NCBI RefSeq assembly: GCF_030815985.1
Contig: NZ_JAUSXM010000001.1
Location: 4,898,001 to 4,962,000 of the forward strand
Direction of reading: 5' to 3'
Source of the DNA: Paenibacillus sp. W2I17
Lineage (GTDB): Bacteria > Bacillota > Bacilli > Paenibacillales > Paenibacillaceae
Length of the DNA stretch: 64,000 nucleotides
Below, piece by piece: positions 42,840-51,825 of the stretch; position 1 is the first letter of the stretch; every line of letters starts with the position of its first letter. Position numbers and translations under genes: made by a program. Under the pieces are notes generated by a model. The model worked only from the letters and a program-made list of their open reading frames with translations, made no database searches and had not been told where the DNA came from.

Positions 42840-44612
42840 ATGGGGAAGTTGCACGGGAAAAAAGGACATTTTAACTCACTTCGCAATCAGATCTTCATTG
42901 GTTTTGTTATGGTGATGCTTGTTGTTCTGCTGCTCGCAGGCATATCGGCTTATGATCGGGTAGCTGCTCTGCTGAAAAGCAATGCGGAGAAACATATTCA
43001 CCAAACCGCTGTCCAAGCCAGTGGCAGATTGGATGCACTCATTGCACAAGTGAATTCGCTGACCGCCCAGGTGGCGGATGATTCATACGTGCAGCGTCTG
43101 CTCAGCGATGAGAAACAAGGCAACCCGGCCACCTTTAATCAGCGCCAAGCTCTCTTGCAGATTGCAGGCAGTTATCAGTCTTTCATCAACGGAGCGCAAA
43201 GTATGGAGATATACACTACGGGTTATAACCGCATATTTCCGATGGATGACCGATCCCTCGATCTCAGAGTGGAGCGCAACTGGATCAACCTGGCGGATGA
43301 AGGAAAAGGCAGACTGGTATGGGCAGGCGCTGACCCTGAAGATCCGGGTGTGCTCCTGGCTATTCGGCGGATCAACCTGCTGGATCATTCTTTCGAACAT
43401 GGAGGTTATGTGGTGGTGCGGATGCAGCGCAGTTTTTTTCAACTCAATGATTCGAATGGGACAGATGGTTCGCAGGACTCTATCATGCTCCTGGATGGGG
43501 CGGGCGAAGTGGTGACTTCCGATCTGGAGATTAATCTCGATCCCAAAGCCATATTGGACAGTGGATCAGTCGTCCAGAACGGGGAGGAATCCTATATCGT
43601 CGTCCGGCAAAAATCGGAGTTAACGGGATGGACACTTGCTGTCCTAACCCCGCTGCGAGAGACAACGGAAGGTGTATCCATCCTGAGAACGGCGCTGCTC
43701 GTCTCGGGAATGATTGGTGTTGTTCTGTTCCTTATCATGTCCTTCTTTCTGTCCACAATGATTACACGTCCGCTCATACGTCTGATGCGGGCCATGCGCA
43801 GTGCACAGCCGGGAGCAATGAGACCTAATCTAATGGTCAGCTCTACGCTGGAGATCAATGAACTCAACAACGTGTATAACCAGATGGTCTACAGGCAGAA
43901 TGAATTGACCCGTGTGGTTCATGAGAAGGAGGTCATGCAGTCCCGGGCCGAGTTGAAGGCGTTGCAGTCTCAGATTAATCCCCATTTTCTATTCAACACC
44001 CTGGAGGCGTTCTATTGGTCCCTTGAGGAGAAGGGAGACGAGGAGATGGCACGTATGGTTGTGGCGATGTCCCGATTATTTCGCTACATCATCTCCAGTT
44101 CGCAACAGGATGAATGGGTTACGATTGCCGACGAGCTGGAACACGCCGAGCGTTATCTTCAAATTATGCAGATGCGGTTGGGAGAGAGAATGCAATGGGA
44201 GATTCAGCTGAGTGATACGGTGCGTAAGGTCGCAATACCGAAACTTCTTATACAGCCCTTGGTCGAAAATGCGATTCTTCATGGGATTGAAAGTAAACTG
44301 GGCCCGGGAAAGATAAGCGTCCATGTGGATGCTTCGACTGAGGAGAATCTGGTTCGCATTGAGGTTCGGGATGATGGTCCCGGTATGGATGAATTACAGT
44401 TACAATCTGTCATTCATGCTTTACGTGGCGGACCGGCTGTGTCCAAGAAGGGGACAGGTGTAGGTCTAATCAACGTACATCGACGACTGAAGCTTTACTT
44501 TGGCAGCCAACTTGGCGAACGTTGCAAGCTTTCCATAACAAGTAAGGTTGGGGAAGGAACTGTCATTTGCTTTGAGATTCCCATGGGAACGGAGGGTGCA
44601 TATGATTCATGA
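42840..44612 (+). CDS. YesM-type sensor histidine kinase
   Basis: A 590-residue membrane sensor. TM helix 1 (about 13-33), a ~240-residue extracellular sensing domain, TM helix 2 (about 280-305), HAMP, then a LytS/YesM-type kinase: phospho-acceptor His in QINPHFLFNTLEA, N box PLVENAILHGIE, G boxes DDGPGMD and GTGVGLINVHRRL. It autophosphorylates and passes phosphate to the response regulator whose gene overlaps its end. The ATG at 42840 sits very close to GAGAGGAG, so TTG 42849 is an alternative. It follows leader copy B and sits between two sugar ABC systems, one or both of which it likely controls. Confidence 0.9.
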   Translation: MGKLHGKKGHFNSLRNQIFIGFVMVMLVVLLLAGISAYDRVAALLKSNAEKHIHQTAVQASGRLDALIAQVNSLTAQVADDSYVQRLLSDEKQGNPATFNQRQALLQIAGSYQSFINGAQSMEIYTTGYNRIFPMDDRSLDLRVERNWINLADEGKGRLVWAGADPEDPGVLLAIRRINLLDHSFEHGGYVVVRMQRSFFQLNDSNGTDGSQDSIMLLDGAGEVVTSDLEINLDPKAILDSGSVVQNGEESYIVVRQKSELTGWTLAVLTPLRETTEGVSILRTALLVSGMIGVVLFLIMSFFLSTMITRPLIRLMRAMRSAQPGAMRPNLMVSSTLEINELNNVYNQMVYRQNELTRVVHEKEVMQSRAELKALQSQINPHFLFNTLEAFYWSLEEKGDEEMARMVVAMSRLFRYIISSSQQDEWVTIADELEHAERYLQIMQMRLGERMQWEIQLSDTVRKVAIPKLLIQPLVENAILHGIESKLGPGKISVHVDASTEENLVRIEVRDDGPGMDELQLQSVIHALRGGPAVSKKGTGVGLINVHRRLKLYFGSQLGERCKLSITSKVGEGTVICFEIPMGTEGAYDS

Positions 44613-45396
44613 CAAAACGATTCTTATCGTGGATGATGAGCCGCGTACAAGAGAGGGTATTCGCAAAACACTGGAAGGATGGTCGGCAGGACGAAATCAC
44701 ATTCAGACTGCAGAAAGTGGCGTCGAGGCCGTGGAATGGCTCAAGAAAAAGCCGGCAGATCTGTTAATAACGGATGTTCGCATGCCGGAATTCTCTGGCT
44801 TGTCTCTGATTGAAGCCATTCAACATTTTTCGAACAAGCCTGTTGTCCTGATTATGTCGGGACATGCCGATTTTCAATACGCCCAGCAGGCCATTAAGTT
44901 GGGTGTTGTGGAGTATATGTTGAAACCGATAGATAAGGAACAATTGCTGCAGACCGTCGAAAAAGCCCTAAAGTTCAGCGAACAACAGCGACGTATTCAA
45001 ACGATGCAAGAAATGGTTGACCCCAAGCTGCTGGATGTTAAGGAGCGCGGAGAACAGAGGCTCAATAGCCAGATCAGTGAAGCTTTGACCTATGTGGATG
45101 CTCATCTGGGTGAACATGTGACCATGCGTGAAATCGCTGATTTACTCCATCTCAACTCCAGTTACTTCAGCGTATTGTTCAAGGAACAGATCGGCATCAA
45201 TTTTAGTGAATACCTTACTCGCAAACGCATTCAGCGCGCGAAGGAGTTGCTTGTGCAGACAACGATGCCAATCTCAGAGATTGCGGAACAGGTGGGTTAT
45301 CAGACGGATAAGTATTTTATAACGGTATTTAAAAGCCTTGAGGGGCTTAGTCCAAGCAAATATCGACATTCCCTATCTGAACGAGATAACAAATAA
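44602..45396 (+). CDS. YesN/AraC-type response regulator, short form
   Basis: A 264-residue regulator. Receiver domain with ILIVDDEP, phospho-acceptor Asp in LLITDVRMPE and Lys in MLKPIDK; then, after a ~40-residue linker, a C-terminal AraC double helix-turn-helix (MREIADLLHLNSSYFSVLFK, ISEIAEQVGYQTDKYFITVF). YesN proteins are often ~500 residues; the middle domain is absent here. The ATG overlaps the kinase stop by 11 nt and follows GGAGGG. Confidence 0.9.
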   Translation: MIHDKTILIVDDEPRTREGIRKTLEGWSAGRNHIQTAESGVEAVEWLKKKPADLLITDVRMPEFSGLSLIEAIQHFSNKPVVLIMSGHADFQYAQQAIKLGVVEYMLKPIDKEQLLQTVEKALKFSEQQRRIQTMQEMVDPKLLDVKERGEQRLNSQISEALTYVDAHLGEHVTMREIADLLHLNSSYFSVLFKEQIGINFSEYLTRKRIQRAKELLVQTTMPISEIAEQVGYQTDKYFITVFKSLEGLSPSKYRHSLSERDNK

Positions 45397-45433
45397 CCTC
45401 AAAAAAGTGGAGTTTTTCCAAATTGTTCTGGTC

Positions 45434-45462
45434 TTATAGAGGCAATAGGCCCGTGCTACAAT
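45434..45462 (+). promoter_or_regulatory. Promoter of the second sugar ABC operon
   Basis: TTATAG, 17 bp, TACAAT; weak -35. A cre-like site and a GGTTAA/TTAACC inverted repeat (45465-45470, 45481-45486) follow at once. Confidence 0.5.
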
Positions 45463-45466
45463 TTGG

Positions 45467-45481
45467 TTAAAGCGGTTACAT
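45467..45481 (-). promoter_or_regulatory. cre-like site at the start of the second sugar ABC operon
   Basis: Read on the minus strand, ATGTAACCGCTTTAA fits the cre consensus except at position 14, the same deviation as the site at 42491. It covers the predicted transcription start. Confidence 0.55.
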
Positions 45482-45510
45482 TAACCGAAAAAACCAAGGG
45501 GGTTGGGATT

Positions 45511-46830
45511 ATGAGCAAAAAGACGATGGCCATTCTTCTGTCATGGACGCTGGTTCTCGCCGTAATTTTATCCGGATGTAACAGTTCAAGTTCGGATGAA
45601 GAGGGGGAAACAGGCAGCAACGGCACAGATGGGAAAGTAACCCTCAAGTTTATGCACCTCTGGCCAGCAGGCAGCTCCGCACAGCAAAACAAATTGGTCA
45701 ACGATATCATCAAGCAGTATCAGACGGATCATCCGAATGTAACCATTAAGCAGGAAGTGCTGGAGAATGAACAATATAAGAACAAATTGAAAATCCTGTC
45801 TGCATCCAATGAACTTCCCGATGTGGGTGTAACTTGGGCTGCTGGATTTCTGGAGCCTTATGTGAAGGGGAACCTGTTCGCACCGGTCGATGATCTTCTG
45901 AGCGACTCGCTGGGCGACAAATTCATAGCCGGAACAACAGAAGCTTATGCCATAGACGGCAAAACATATGCGTTACCAATCGAGTTGAATATCTCCCCCA
46001 TTTATTATAACAAAGCCATTTTTGCAAAATATAACTTGCAGCCGCCAGCAACATACGATGAATTCCTGAGTGTGCTGAAGACACTGACAGAGAAGGGTGA
46101 GGTGCCGATCGCACTGGGCAATAAAGACCGCTGGACCGGCTCACTCTGGTATATGTATCTGGCGAATCGGTTAGGTGGAGATGCACTGGAAAAGGCCATC
46201 AATGGCTCCGGCAAGTTTGATGATCCAGCTCTGACTCAAGCTGCTGCTGAAGTACAAAAGCTGGTGGATATGAATGCTTTCAACAAAGGCTTCAACGGGT
46301 TGTCTAACGATGAGGGTAAATCCGAATTCATGAACGAAAAAGCTGCCATGTACCTGATGGGTACCTGGGAACTACCAAACTTCACGACTAACCCGGACAT
46401 CCCGCAGGAATTCAAAGACAAGATCGGATTTTTCAAATTCCCAACAATGGAAGATGGCAAGAGCGACATTAACAGCTGGGTAGGTGGTCCAGGCGTAGGG
46501 TTGTTCGTGGCCCAGAACTCCAAAGTGAAGGAAGAAGCGCAGAAGTTTGTGCAATACTTTGTGGAAAAATGGGGTGAAAGTTCGGTAACTGAAGCAGGCG
46601 TCATCCCGGCTACCAAAGTAGATACAGCTGCAGTACAGCTGCCACAGCTTTACATTGACCTGCTCAACGAATTGAATCAGGCCAGCAGCCTTACGCTCTT
46701 TGCAGACGTACAGATGAAACCGGCAGCCGCTCAGGCCCATCTTGACATGATTCAGGCATTGTTTGGCAAAGCGGTAACACCGGAGGACTTTGTGAAGAAT
46801 CATCAGGCTGCGATTGATAAAGGCAATTGA
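45511..46830 (+). CDS. Sugar ABC transporter solute-binding lipoprotein 2
   Basis: A 439-residue family-1 binding protein with lipobox LSGCNSSSS. TLKFMHLWPAGSS, YALPIELNISPIYYNKAIF and MYLMGTWELPNF are typical. I chose the ATG at 45511 after AAGGGGG. It starts an operon with two permeases, downstream of the YesM/YesN-type pair, the usual order of a two-component-controlled oligosaccharide importer. No ATPase is encoded here. Confidence 0.9.
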   Translation: MSKKTMAILLSWTLVLAVILSGCNSSSSDEEGETGSNGTDGKVTLKFMHLWPAGSSAQQNKLVNDIIKQYQTDHPNVTIKQEVLENEQYKNKLKILSASNELPDVGVTWAAGFLEPYVKGNLFAPVDDLLSDSLGDKFIAGTTEAYAIDGKTYALPIELNISPIYYNKAIFAKYNLQPPATYDEFLSVLKTLTEKGEVPIALGNKDRWTGSLWYMYLANRLGGDALEKAINGSGKFDDPALTQAAAEVQKLVDMNAFNKGFNGLSNDEGKSEFMNEKAAMYLMGTWELPNFTTNPDIPQEFKDKIGFFKFPTMEDGKSDINSWVGGPGVGLFVAQNSKVKEEAQKFVQYFVEKWGESSVTEAGVIPATKVDTAAVQLPQLYIDLLNELNQASSLTLFADVQMKPAAAQAHLDMIQALFGKAVTPEDFVKNHQAAIDKGN

Positions 46831-46868
46831 CGTACACACGTTTGAACGCTTGAAGGGAGGATAATGTG

Positions 46869-47750
46869 ATGGACAAAGTCATGTCCAACCGTCTCGTTGC
46901 TGCGTTGTACGTGCTTCCTGCACTGCTTCTGCTGCTGGTCTTGGTCTACATCCCGATCGTGCTCACCGGGTATTATGGGTTGATGCAATGGGACGGGATC
47001 GGTGCAATGACCTTTATTGGATTGGATAATTACACCAGACTGCTTCAGGACGGAACATTCTGGCAGAGTGCGAACCATACTTTTTTGCTTGCTTTGTTCT
47101 CTGCGCTGAGTCTGATCGGTTATCTGATGATTGCTCTGGTGCTGTCAGGCAAGATCAAGGGGGCCAATCTGTTCCGCAAAATATATTTGATCCCGATGCT
47201 GCTCTCTTCGGTCGCGATCGCCCAGTTATGGCTGAAGATCTATCATCCCAGCAATGGTGTACTGAACACCTTTCTGGAAGCGATCGGCTTTAGCAATCCG
47301 CCAGCCTGGCTGGCGGAGCCATCCCTGGTGTTGTATGCACTATTCGTACCGATTCTATGGCAGTATGCAGGCTTCTATATTTTGATCTATTATGCGGCCC
47401 TCAAAAATATTCCGGAATCTCTGGTGGAAGCAGCCCGGATTGATGGGGCAAGCCCTTGGCAGATCGCTTTTCGAATCAAGCTGCCCCTTATTACAGAAGT
47501 CATCAAGGTGACTGTGGTACTGGCAGTGGTGGGCTCACTCAAGTATTTTGACCTTATCTACGTGATGACCGATGGCGGACCGAATGGCTCCAGCGAAGTG
47601 ATGGCCTCCTATATGTATCGTCAGGCGTTCCGTAGCTTCGACTTTGGTTACGGCAGTGCTGTAGGGTTCTTCCTGCTCTTGATCTGTCTGCTTGTTACCT
47701 GGCTGCTTCGTAAAGCGACGGCATCCAAAGATACGATCCAGTATTCCTGA
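46869..47750 (+). CDS. Sugar ABC transporter permease 2a (MalF type)
   Basis: A 293-residue permease with six helices and an EAA loop (VEAARIDGASPWQIAFRIKLP in outline, near residue 195). The ATG at 46869 is 8 nt after GGAGG; the GTG one codon earlier is too close. Confidence 0.9.
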   Translation: MDKVMSNRLVAALYVLPALLLLLVLVYIPIVLTGYYGLMQWDGIGAMTFIGLDNYTRLLQDGTFWQSANHTFLLALFSALSLIGYLMIALVLSGKIKGANLFRKIYLIPMLLSSVAIAQLWLKIYHPSNGVLNTFLEAIGFSNPPAWLAEPSLVLYALFVPILWQYAGFYILIYYAALKNIPESLVEAARIDGASPWQIAFRIKLPLITEVIKVTVVLAVVGSLKYFDLIYVMTDGGPNGSSEVMASYMYRQAFRSFDFGYGSAVGFFLLLICLLVTWLLRKATASKDTIQYS

Positions 47751-47780
47751 CGTAAGTGAAATGAAAGGAGGTCCATCCCG

Positions 47781-48668
47781 GTGAAGACGGATACGGCCGT
47801 TAGATTGCCAACTTACCCGGGGACAGGCCGAGGTTCGGCGTGGTTAAGGAGATTCGGATATGTTCTGCTGTATTTCCTCTTGTCCCTGGTAGCTTTGCTG
47901 CAAATTTTGCCCTTGGTATGGCTGCTGTTGTTCTCGCTTAAAAATAATCAGGAAGTATTCGACATGGCGCCGTTTTCCCTTCCTGCTACTCCGCGTTGGG
48001 AAAACTATGTCAAGGTATGGACAGAGGGAAATATCAGCTTGTACTTCTTCAACAGTGTATGGATTACGGTGGTCTCGGTGGTGGTCACCGTGCTGTTTGC
48101 CAGTCTGGTGACCTTTGCCATTACACGTATGCGCTGGAAGGGTCGTTCGCTGGTGCTGGGGCTATTTATGGTGGGTCTGATGATCCCTGTGCACTCCACG
48201 TTGATCCCTTTGTTCAGCTTGTTCCTGAAGCTTCATCTCACAGATCATCCTTTGTCAGTCATCTTGTCTTATATTGCCTTTAATATGCCAATTACCATTA
48301 TGATTCTACTGGGATTCTACTACGCGCTTCCCCGGGAAGTAGAAGAAGCCGCAGTGATGGATGGTTGCTCCGTGCATCGGATTTTCTTTCGGATTGTGCT
48401 GCCGATGACGTCTTCGGTCATTTCCACAACGGCGATCATCAACATGATCTATAACTGGAATGAATTCATCTTTGTTAATACGTTCATCAGTACAGATTCG
48501 TACAAGACCTTAACTGTTGGGGTACAGAACTTTATCGGTCAATATACAACGGATTGGGGAGCCATTGGTGCAACGCTGATGATTAGCATTATGCCGATCC
48601 TGATTGCTTTTCTCATCCTGAGTAATCGAATCGTGGAGGGCATTGCTGCGGGTTCTGTTAAAGGTTAA
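47781..48668 (+). CDS. Sugar ABC transporter permease 2b (MalG type)
   Basis: A 295-residue permease beginning with GTG after AAAGGAGGT. It has a longer basic N-terminus (about 25 residues) than its paralogues, six helices, an EEAAVMDGCSVHRIFFRIVLP docking loop in outline, and the tail GIAAGSVKG. Confidence 0.9.
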   Translation: MKTDTAVRLPTYPGTGRGSAWLRRFGYVLLYFLLSLVALLQILPLVWLLLFSLKNNQEVFDMAPFSLPATPRWENYVKVWTEGNISLYFFNSVWITVVSVVVTVLFASLVTFAITRMRWKGRSLVLGLFMVGLMIPVHSTLIPLFSLFLKLHLTDHPLSVILSYIAFNMPITIMILLGFYYALPREVEEAAVMDGCSVHRIFFRIVLPMTSSVISTTAIINMIYNWNEFIFVNTFISTDSYKTLTVGVQNFIGQYTTDWGAIGATLMISIMPILIAFLILSNRIVEGIAAGSVKG

Positions 48669-48681
48669 AAGGCTGAGGGCC

Positions 48682-48730
48682 TAAGGTCCTTCCATTACTT
48701 GCTTAAAAGCGAGTTGGGAGGGTCCTTTTT
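48682..48730 (+). terminator. Terminator of the second sugar ABC operon
   Basis: An AAGGTCCTTCC arm pairs with GGGAGGGTCCTT (one mismatch and a G-U pair), with an inner ACTTGC/GCGAGT stem, then six T. Confidence 0.8.
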
Positions 48731-48904
48731 TGTCTTCTACAACCTCCGGCAGGCGTACGCAAGCGGGGCTTTATGAAAGTAGTGAAAATACCTATTTATG
48801 GAATTACAAAAAACTTTCAACTATTTTCGCAAAACTACTGCATTTTCAAACCACCTGTGCTAACATACCCTAAGAATTAAAGCCCACATGGGAAAGGTGA
48901 GAAA

Positions 48905-50314
48905 ATGACAGCAATATCCTCAACCAAAGAGTCCCTTCGTTCTGATGCCAAGGATCTGAATCTGATTCGACTGACATGGCCTATTTTCCTGGAACTCTTC
49001 TTATTTATGTTGATGGGGAGCGTGGATACGCTCATGCTCAGCTCGGTATCCGATAATGCGGTCTCCGGCGTTGGAGCAGCCAATCAGATTATTTCTATCG
49101 CTATCCTTGTATTGGAAGTCATTGGACATGGTGCTGCGATTGTAGTCGCACAATATATCGGATCGAAAAAGTTAAGTGAAGCAGCACAAGTTACGGGTAA
49201 TGCGATTACACTGAATCTTATCGTAGGTCTGGTCCTGAGCGGAATCTTCCTTCTGTTCGGAGGACAATTGTTAACACTTCTGAATATTCAAGGCGAAATT
49301 TATGATTTTGCCCGTTCGTATATAAATATCGTTGGTGGCGGGATCTTCCTCCAGGCACTCATTAATGCGCTGGCTGCGACGATTCGTACACATGGTTACA
49401 CCAAAGAAACGATGTATGTTGCTGTATTCATGAACGTGATTCACGTTGTTGGTAACTATGCATTGATCTTTGGACACTTCGGCCTGCCGAAGCTTGGGGT
49501 GGAAGGGGCAGCGATCTCCACGGTGGGAAGCCGTTTTATCTGCCTGCTGATCTTCTTCTGGTTGTTGTATCGTGTGAGCGAGGTACGGGTGGATTTCGAA
49601 TACTACATTAAGTTGTCCAAGAAATTCATTGGCAAAATTTTGCGGATTGGCATTCCGTCTGCGATGGAATCGATGGTATATCATTCCTGCCAGCTCGTGT
49701 TCACGCTGTATGTGACCTATCTGGGCGCAGAAGCTATGGCAACCAAACAGTATGCGGGTAATATCTCCAGCTATATCTACTTGTTCAGCATGGCGATTGG
49801 TATGGGGACATCGATCATTGTAGGCCGGCTTGTGGGTGCGCGGCGCAAAGACGATGCGTACAAACGTGTTTTTGACAGTGTAAAATGGGCCCTTCTGGCC
49901 ACGGTTATCATTGATGTAATCATCATTTTTTTCCGTGTGCCGCTGATGAGCATATTTACGGATAATCCGGAAATTATCAAGCTGGGGGCTCAAGTGATTT
50001 TACTCAGTCTGTTGCTCGAAACCGGGCGTACCTGCAATATAGTGATCATTGGTTCCCTGCGTGCGGCAGGGGATGCAAAGTTCCCGGTGTACATGGGTCT
50101 GATCTCCATGGTCTGCATGAGTCTGCCATTGGGGTACCTGCTCATATTCAAGCTTCATCTGGGGCTCGCTGGTGTGTGGCTTGCCATTGCGGCGGATGAG
50201 TGGACCCGCGCGGTCATTATGTACTTCCGCTGGAAGAGTAGAGCTTGGGAGAAACATGAATTGGTGGAGCATGATGACGAAGAGGTTGGTGCACAGCCGG
50301 TACCGGCTGTCTGA
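48905..50314 (+). CDS. MATE-family efflux transporter
   Basis: A 469-residue membrane protein with about twelve helices in two halves. It begins with the MATE pattern (IRLTWPIFLELFLFMLMGSV, DTLMLSS) and repeats it at the middle (ILRIGIPSAMESMVYHSCQL, seen in part). The family exports cationic drugs or metabolites by H+ or Na+ antiport. A hydrophilic acidic tail ends the protein. The start follows GGAAAGGTGAG. It is a single gene with no drug-specific marker. Confidence 0.92.
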   Translation: MTAISSTKESLRSDAKDLNLIRLTWPIFLELFLFMLMGSVDTLMLSSVSDNAVSGVGAANQIISIAILVLEVIGHGAAIVVAQYIGSKKLSEAAQVTGNAITLNLIVGLVLSGIFLLFGGQLLTLLNIQGEIYDFARSYINIVGGGIFLQALINALAATIRTHGYTKETMYVAVFMNVIHVVGNYALIFGHFGLPKLGVEGAAISTVGSRFICLLIFFWLLYRVSEVRVDFEYYIKLSKKFIGKILRIGIPSAMESMVYHSCQLVFTLYVTYLGAEAMATKQYAGNISSYIYLFSMAIGMGTSIIVGRLVGARRKDDAYKRVFDSVKWALLATVIIDVIIIFFRVPLMSIFTDNPEIIKLGAQVILLSLLLETGRTCNIVIIGSLRAAGDAKFPVYMGLISMVCMSLPLGYLLIFKLHLGLAGVWLAIAADEWTRAVIMYFRWKSRAWEKHELVEHDDEEVGAQPVPAV

Positions 50315-50493
50315 CGAAGAATGTTGTGCAAATAGATAAAAGGAGAGTCAATTACGGACAGGATTCCATCCGTGATTGGCTCTTTTTTGCGTTCCGGGAT
50401 AGAGGCCAACCGAAGTGAAGATAGCAAAAATGATCAAAACGGCGATGACATCCTTCACGTATAGTAAGGATATGGAAGGGGGCTTTACCTCAG

Positions 50494-51391
50494 TTGAGCC
50501 GTTACCGTGCAATGATTCAGCAAAGTTTGTTCTTTATTGAGACTCATCTGCATGAGCAGATTGGACTGGAAGAAGTGGCATCCGAGGCGTTGTTGTCGCC
50601 ATATCACTACCATCGAATTTTCCGTAATGAGGTGGGCATGACCGTGGTGGATTATATCCGAAACCGTCGGATGAGTCTGGCGTCCACCACCCTCCGATCG
50701 ACGGATGCGGGCATTTTGGACATCGCTCTGGCATGTGGTTTTGAGAGTCAGGAAGCCTTCACCCGCGCATTCCGCAAATTATATGGCATGCCACCAGGAC
50801 GTTTTCGCAAATTGTTTGATCTGAAATTATTCGAAGGAAGAACCAGAGGAGGAGAATTACAGATGAATCAGACGTCAACAATTACAGGTTGGATGTTAAC
50901 CGGAAGTCATCCGCAGAATTATGAGATGGGCATTGATCCGGCTGAAGTGCATCAGGGGGAAAGCATCAGGATATTTGAAGGCAGTTACGCCAATGGAGCC
51001 TAACGAGTTCGCAACAATGATGCAACAGTTCAGAGCGGACAAGTATGTAGGTAAGCGGATGAAATTATCGGGATTTGTGAAGACCGAGCATGTGGATGCG
51101 TTCTGCGGATTATGGATGCGTGTGGATAATAACGTCCATGATGTACTTCAATTTGATAACATGCATGATCGGCCAATCACGGGTACGCAGCCATGGAATC
51201 AGTACAGTATTGTGCTTGATGTGCCGGAGGGCAGCGCGGTCATTTCATTCGGGGTTATTTTGAACGGCAAAGGAAAAGTGTGGGTCGACAGCTTCCGCTT
51301 CGAGGAGGTTGATCTGAACACACCGCTGACACATATGGAGACAGAGTACGAGATGTCGGACGAGCCGCTCAATCTGTCATTTGAGGAGTAA
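50494..51391 (+). pseudogene. AraC-family regulator broken by a frameshift
   Basis: The first part (TTG 50494 on) gives an AraC double helix-turn-helix (IGLEEVASEALLSPYHYHRI, ILDIALACGFESQEAFTRAF) and the start of a C-terminal domain. At a run of five G (50955-50959) the frame should shift: with four G, VHQG would read on into KASGYLKAVTPMEPNEFATM and a further ~135 residues to 51391. As written, the first frame stops at 51003 and the rest has no ribosome site of its own. The C-terminal part looks like a carbohydrate-binding-like beta domain. A real mutation, slippage at the G-run, or a sequencing error are all possible. Confidence 0.8.
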
Positions 51392-51618
51392 ATGCTGAGG
51401 TGATCAATAAGTTGTTGCCTAAACAGTAACATGAAACGGGAATCTATAGATCAAGGGCTGATCCAATCACGGGTTGGCTCTTTTTGTTACCTTTAGGGTA
51501 TAAAGAAAGTAGAGCCAAGTCCAAGCTGAAAGAATGCAAGCTTCTCATACAAATTTCAAACTCATCCATAGCTAATTAGCACAGACCTTGCTAACATAAA
51601 TAAAAAAGAACTGAATAT

Positions 51619-51808
51619 TTACACGAAAACGAAGAGTGCAGAACCAGTCTGAAGAAACGAAGTTCAAAGCTTTCTGTCAGAAAGCTACTTCGGAAGCATA
51701 TGCTACGCCCTTTATCACCGGATTTCCCCTTTGGAAGAAGGGGATTAAAGAAATCTGGGGATAACAGCGATCAGAAGACGGTACTGCACTTGAAGTTATG
51801 TCGTGTAA
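51619..51808 (+). ncRNA. Structured leader RNA element, copy C
   Basis: Homologue of copies A and B. Closing stem TTACACGA (51619-51626) with TCGTGTAA (51801-51808), perfect; second stem GCAGAACCAGTCT (51638-51650) with AGACGGTACTGC (51776-51787); CGAAGT/ACTTCG around the AGCTTTCTG hairpin; inner CCCCTT/AAGGGG stem; shared AATCTGGGGATAACAGCGAT. The last paired base is 2-3 nt before the TAGAGG ribosome site of the response regulator. The left part of this intergenic region (51392-51600) holds only a possible terminator near 51455-51487. Confidence 0.7.
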
Positions 51809-51825
51809 CGTAGAGGATGAATCCC

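Noticed and set aside
39102..51808. The three structured elements as parts of a broken protein-coding insertion sequence
   Set aside because: Indels differ in length by non-multiples of three, no frame is shared, and changes are concentrated in paired positions.
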